Assembly (NCBI RefSeq): GCF_937967675.1
Contig: NZ_CALBSN010000059.1
Location: forward strand, 1-23,513
Reading direction: 5' to 3'
Source of the DNA: an uncultured Flavobacterium sp.
Lineage (GTDB): Bacteria; Bacteroidota; Bacteroidia; Flavobacteriales; Flavobacteriaceae
DNA: 23,513 bases
A program made the translations under genes and the position numbers. A model generated the notes under the pieces. That model did no database searches. It saw only the letters and a program-made list of their open reading frames with translations, and was not told the origin of the DNA. Shown piece by piece: positions 22,718 to 23,513 of the stretch (its first letter is position 1; every line of letters starts with the position of its first letter).

Positions 22718-23513
22718 TTATTTCTTAATCGAAATAATCACCACGCCTTTTTCTCCTTTTTCACCATAAATTTTTATAGCATCAGCAGGTTGAATCACTT
22801 CGATTTTTTCAATTTTTTGCTTACTTAATGGCGCATACGGACTCGTAGGATTTTCTCCAAATAGTGAGTCTTCCGAATATTCCACTCCATTAATAAAATA
22901 GACAGGCTCTTTTAGTTCGATAATCGATTCAACTTCTTCTGGATTGATATTATTTAGCGATTTTTTACTCAATTTTCCGTCAATCACAACCAAATCATCA
23001 TTAGCTATTTTTTTATCCTTGTCCTGAGTTGATTCTGCTGAATTCATTGTAACATCATAACGTTTTCCTTTAGCTAAATAGCCTGAATTATTAATTGAAG
23101 CTGAATTCGATATGTTATTATTGTTACTCGGAACCAAATTCGTTTTTGCCATTTCTTTAACTTCTTCCATAGCAATTGGAGTAGGAATCAAAACTTCTTT
23201 TTTCGATTTGTAATTGATCGTATCGTTAATTACAATGTTGTTTTGAATTACGATTTGTTGTTGTAAAATTTGTTCGGCTTCTTTTTTAATTTCTGGAGTC
23301 GTATTTACAAATCCATTAGCCGATTCCGGAGTTGGAATCGTATTTTTTGATGAATCAATAGTAGTAATGGTGTTTTCAGGAACAATTACAGTTTCTTTTT
23401 CTTGTAGTAAGAAAAAAGTTAATGTTCCTAATAAAACTACTGATGCTGCAACTGCTATTTTTTTCCACAAATGTTTCTCTTTTTGAAGCGTTTGGGTTTC
23501 CATTTTGTCTTCC
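22718..23513 (-). CDS. Single-pass membrane protein with two plug-like motifs (probably N-terminally cut by the window edge)
   Basis: The frame runs from TAA 22718 to the right edge. ATG 23503 could be the start (261 residues), but the frame stays open upstream (codons for E, D, K) with no clear ribosome binding site, so the gene may start outside the window. A basic stretch KEKHLWKK leads into one membrane helix (about 15-34). A low-complexity Asn/Ser/Thr-rich region follows to about 165. The C-terminus has two copies of a motif found in TonB-dependent receptor plugs and related Bacteroidota proteins: VVIDGKLS with INPEEVESI (172-194), then FINGVEYSEDS with IEKIEVIQ and IYGEKGEKGVVIISI (203-259). 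The first copy lacks the YGEKG half. Anti-sigma or envelope-signalling relatives have this layout, but the function is not established. Confidence 0.7.
   Translation of the reverse strand, partial: EDKMETQTLQKEKHLWKKIAVAASVVLLGTLTFFLLQEKETVIVPENTITTIDSSKNTIPTPESANGFVNTTPEIKKEAEQILQQQIVIQNNIVINDTINYKSKKEVLIPTPIAMEEVKEMAKTNLVPSNNNNISNSASINNSGYLAKGKRYDVTMNSAESTQDKDKKIANDDLVVIDGKLSKKSLNNINPEEVESIIELKEPVYFINGVEYSEDSLFGENPTSPYAPLSKQKIEKIEVIQPADAIKIYGEKGEKGVVIISIKK

Noticed and set aside
22592..22828. 78-codon plus-strand frame after the ABC-F gene
   Set aside because: It starts inside the end of the ABC-F gene, runs through a strong terminator and overlaps the opposite-strand gene. The hydrophobic look comes from T-rich DNA.

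Overview
The window looks like a chromosomal segment of a flavobacterium (phylum Bacteroidota, probably Flavobacterium or a close relative). This rests on its low G+C content, on promoter -7 boxes of the type TAnnTTTG with few strong Shine-Dalgarno sites, and on family-typical proteins: an AcnB plus mitochondrial-type aconitase pair, a PadR-PspC-DUF2807 operon, a DnaJ with a reduced zinc finger, and a protein with plug-like motifs next to an ABC-F ATPase. No rRNA, tRNA, CRISPR array, transposase or phage gene was seen. No gene-free stretch exceeds 300 bases.

Layout. 1-80 is the tail of a probable MoxR-type AAA ATPase, followed closely by an integral-membrane acyltransferase-3 protein (89-1219). 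1463-6630 carries two non-homologous-length aconitases in tandem (AcnB, then a mitochondrial-type aconitase), each followed by a terminator. 6697-10667 is on the minus strand: an operon PadR regulator -> PspC-domain membrane protein -> DUF2807 lipoprotein (gaps of 5 and 2 bases), possibly a 24-residue hydrophobic peptide, and then a second DUF2807 protein with its own promoter. The divergent region 10668-10899 holds a perfect 11-bp-arm palindrome that is a good candidate PadR operator. 10900-12434 carries a DUF4442 hotdog protein and a TIGR01777-type epimerase. 12558-14300 is grpE-dnaJ, followed by two terminators in a row. 14462-18627 runs ABC ATPase, ABC-2 permease, a sigma-54-type response regulator without a DNA-binding domain, and a lone DEAD-like RecA domain. 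18667-20787 (minus) is an M3 metallopeptidase, 20968-22602 an ABC-F ATPase, and 22718 to the right edge (minus) an anchored protein with plug-like motifs.

How the genes work together. The window is mostly housekeeping: the TCA cycle/methylcitrate step (aconitases), protein folding (GrpE/DnaJ as DnaK partners), export, ribosome-associated ABC-F, and peptide breakdown. The PadR-PspC-DUF2807 block looks like a self-regulated cell-envelope module.

The most unusual structure is not a gene. In four separate intergenic gaps (11356-11474, 16689-16764, 17950-18005, 20921-20964) the DNA is built from degenerate 7- or 8-base units repeated in tandem. In each gap the units switch to their reverse complement part-way through, which gives imperfect hairpins. 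The unit sequence differs from gap to gap while the architecture is the same. One copy supplies a false upstream start codon for the following gene, and another forms a hairpin in the leader of the ABC-F gene.
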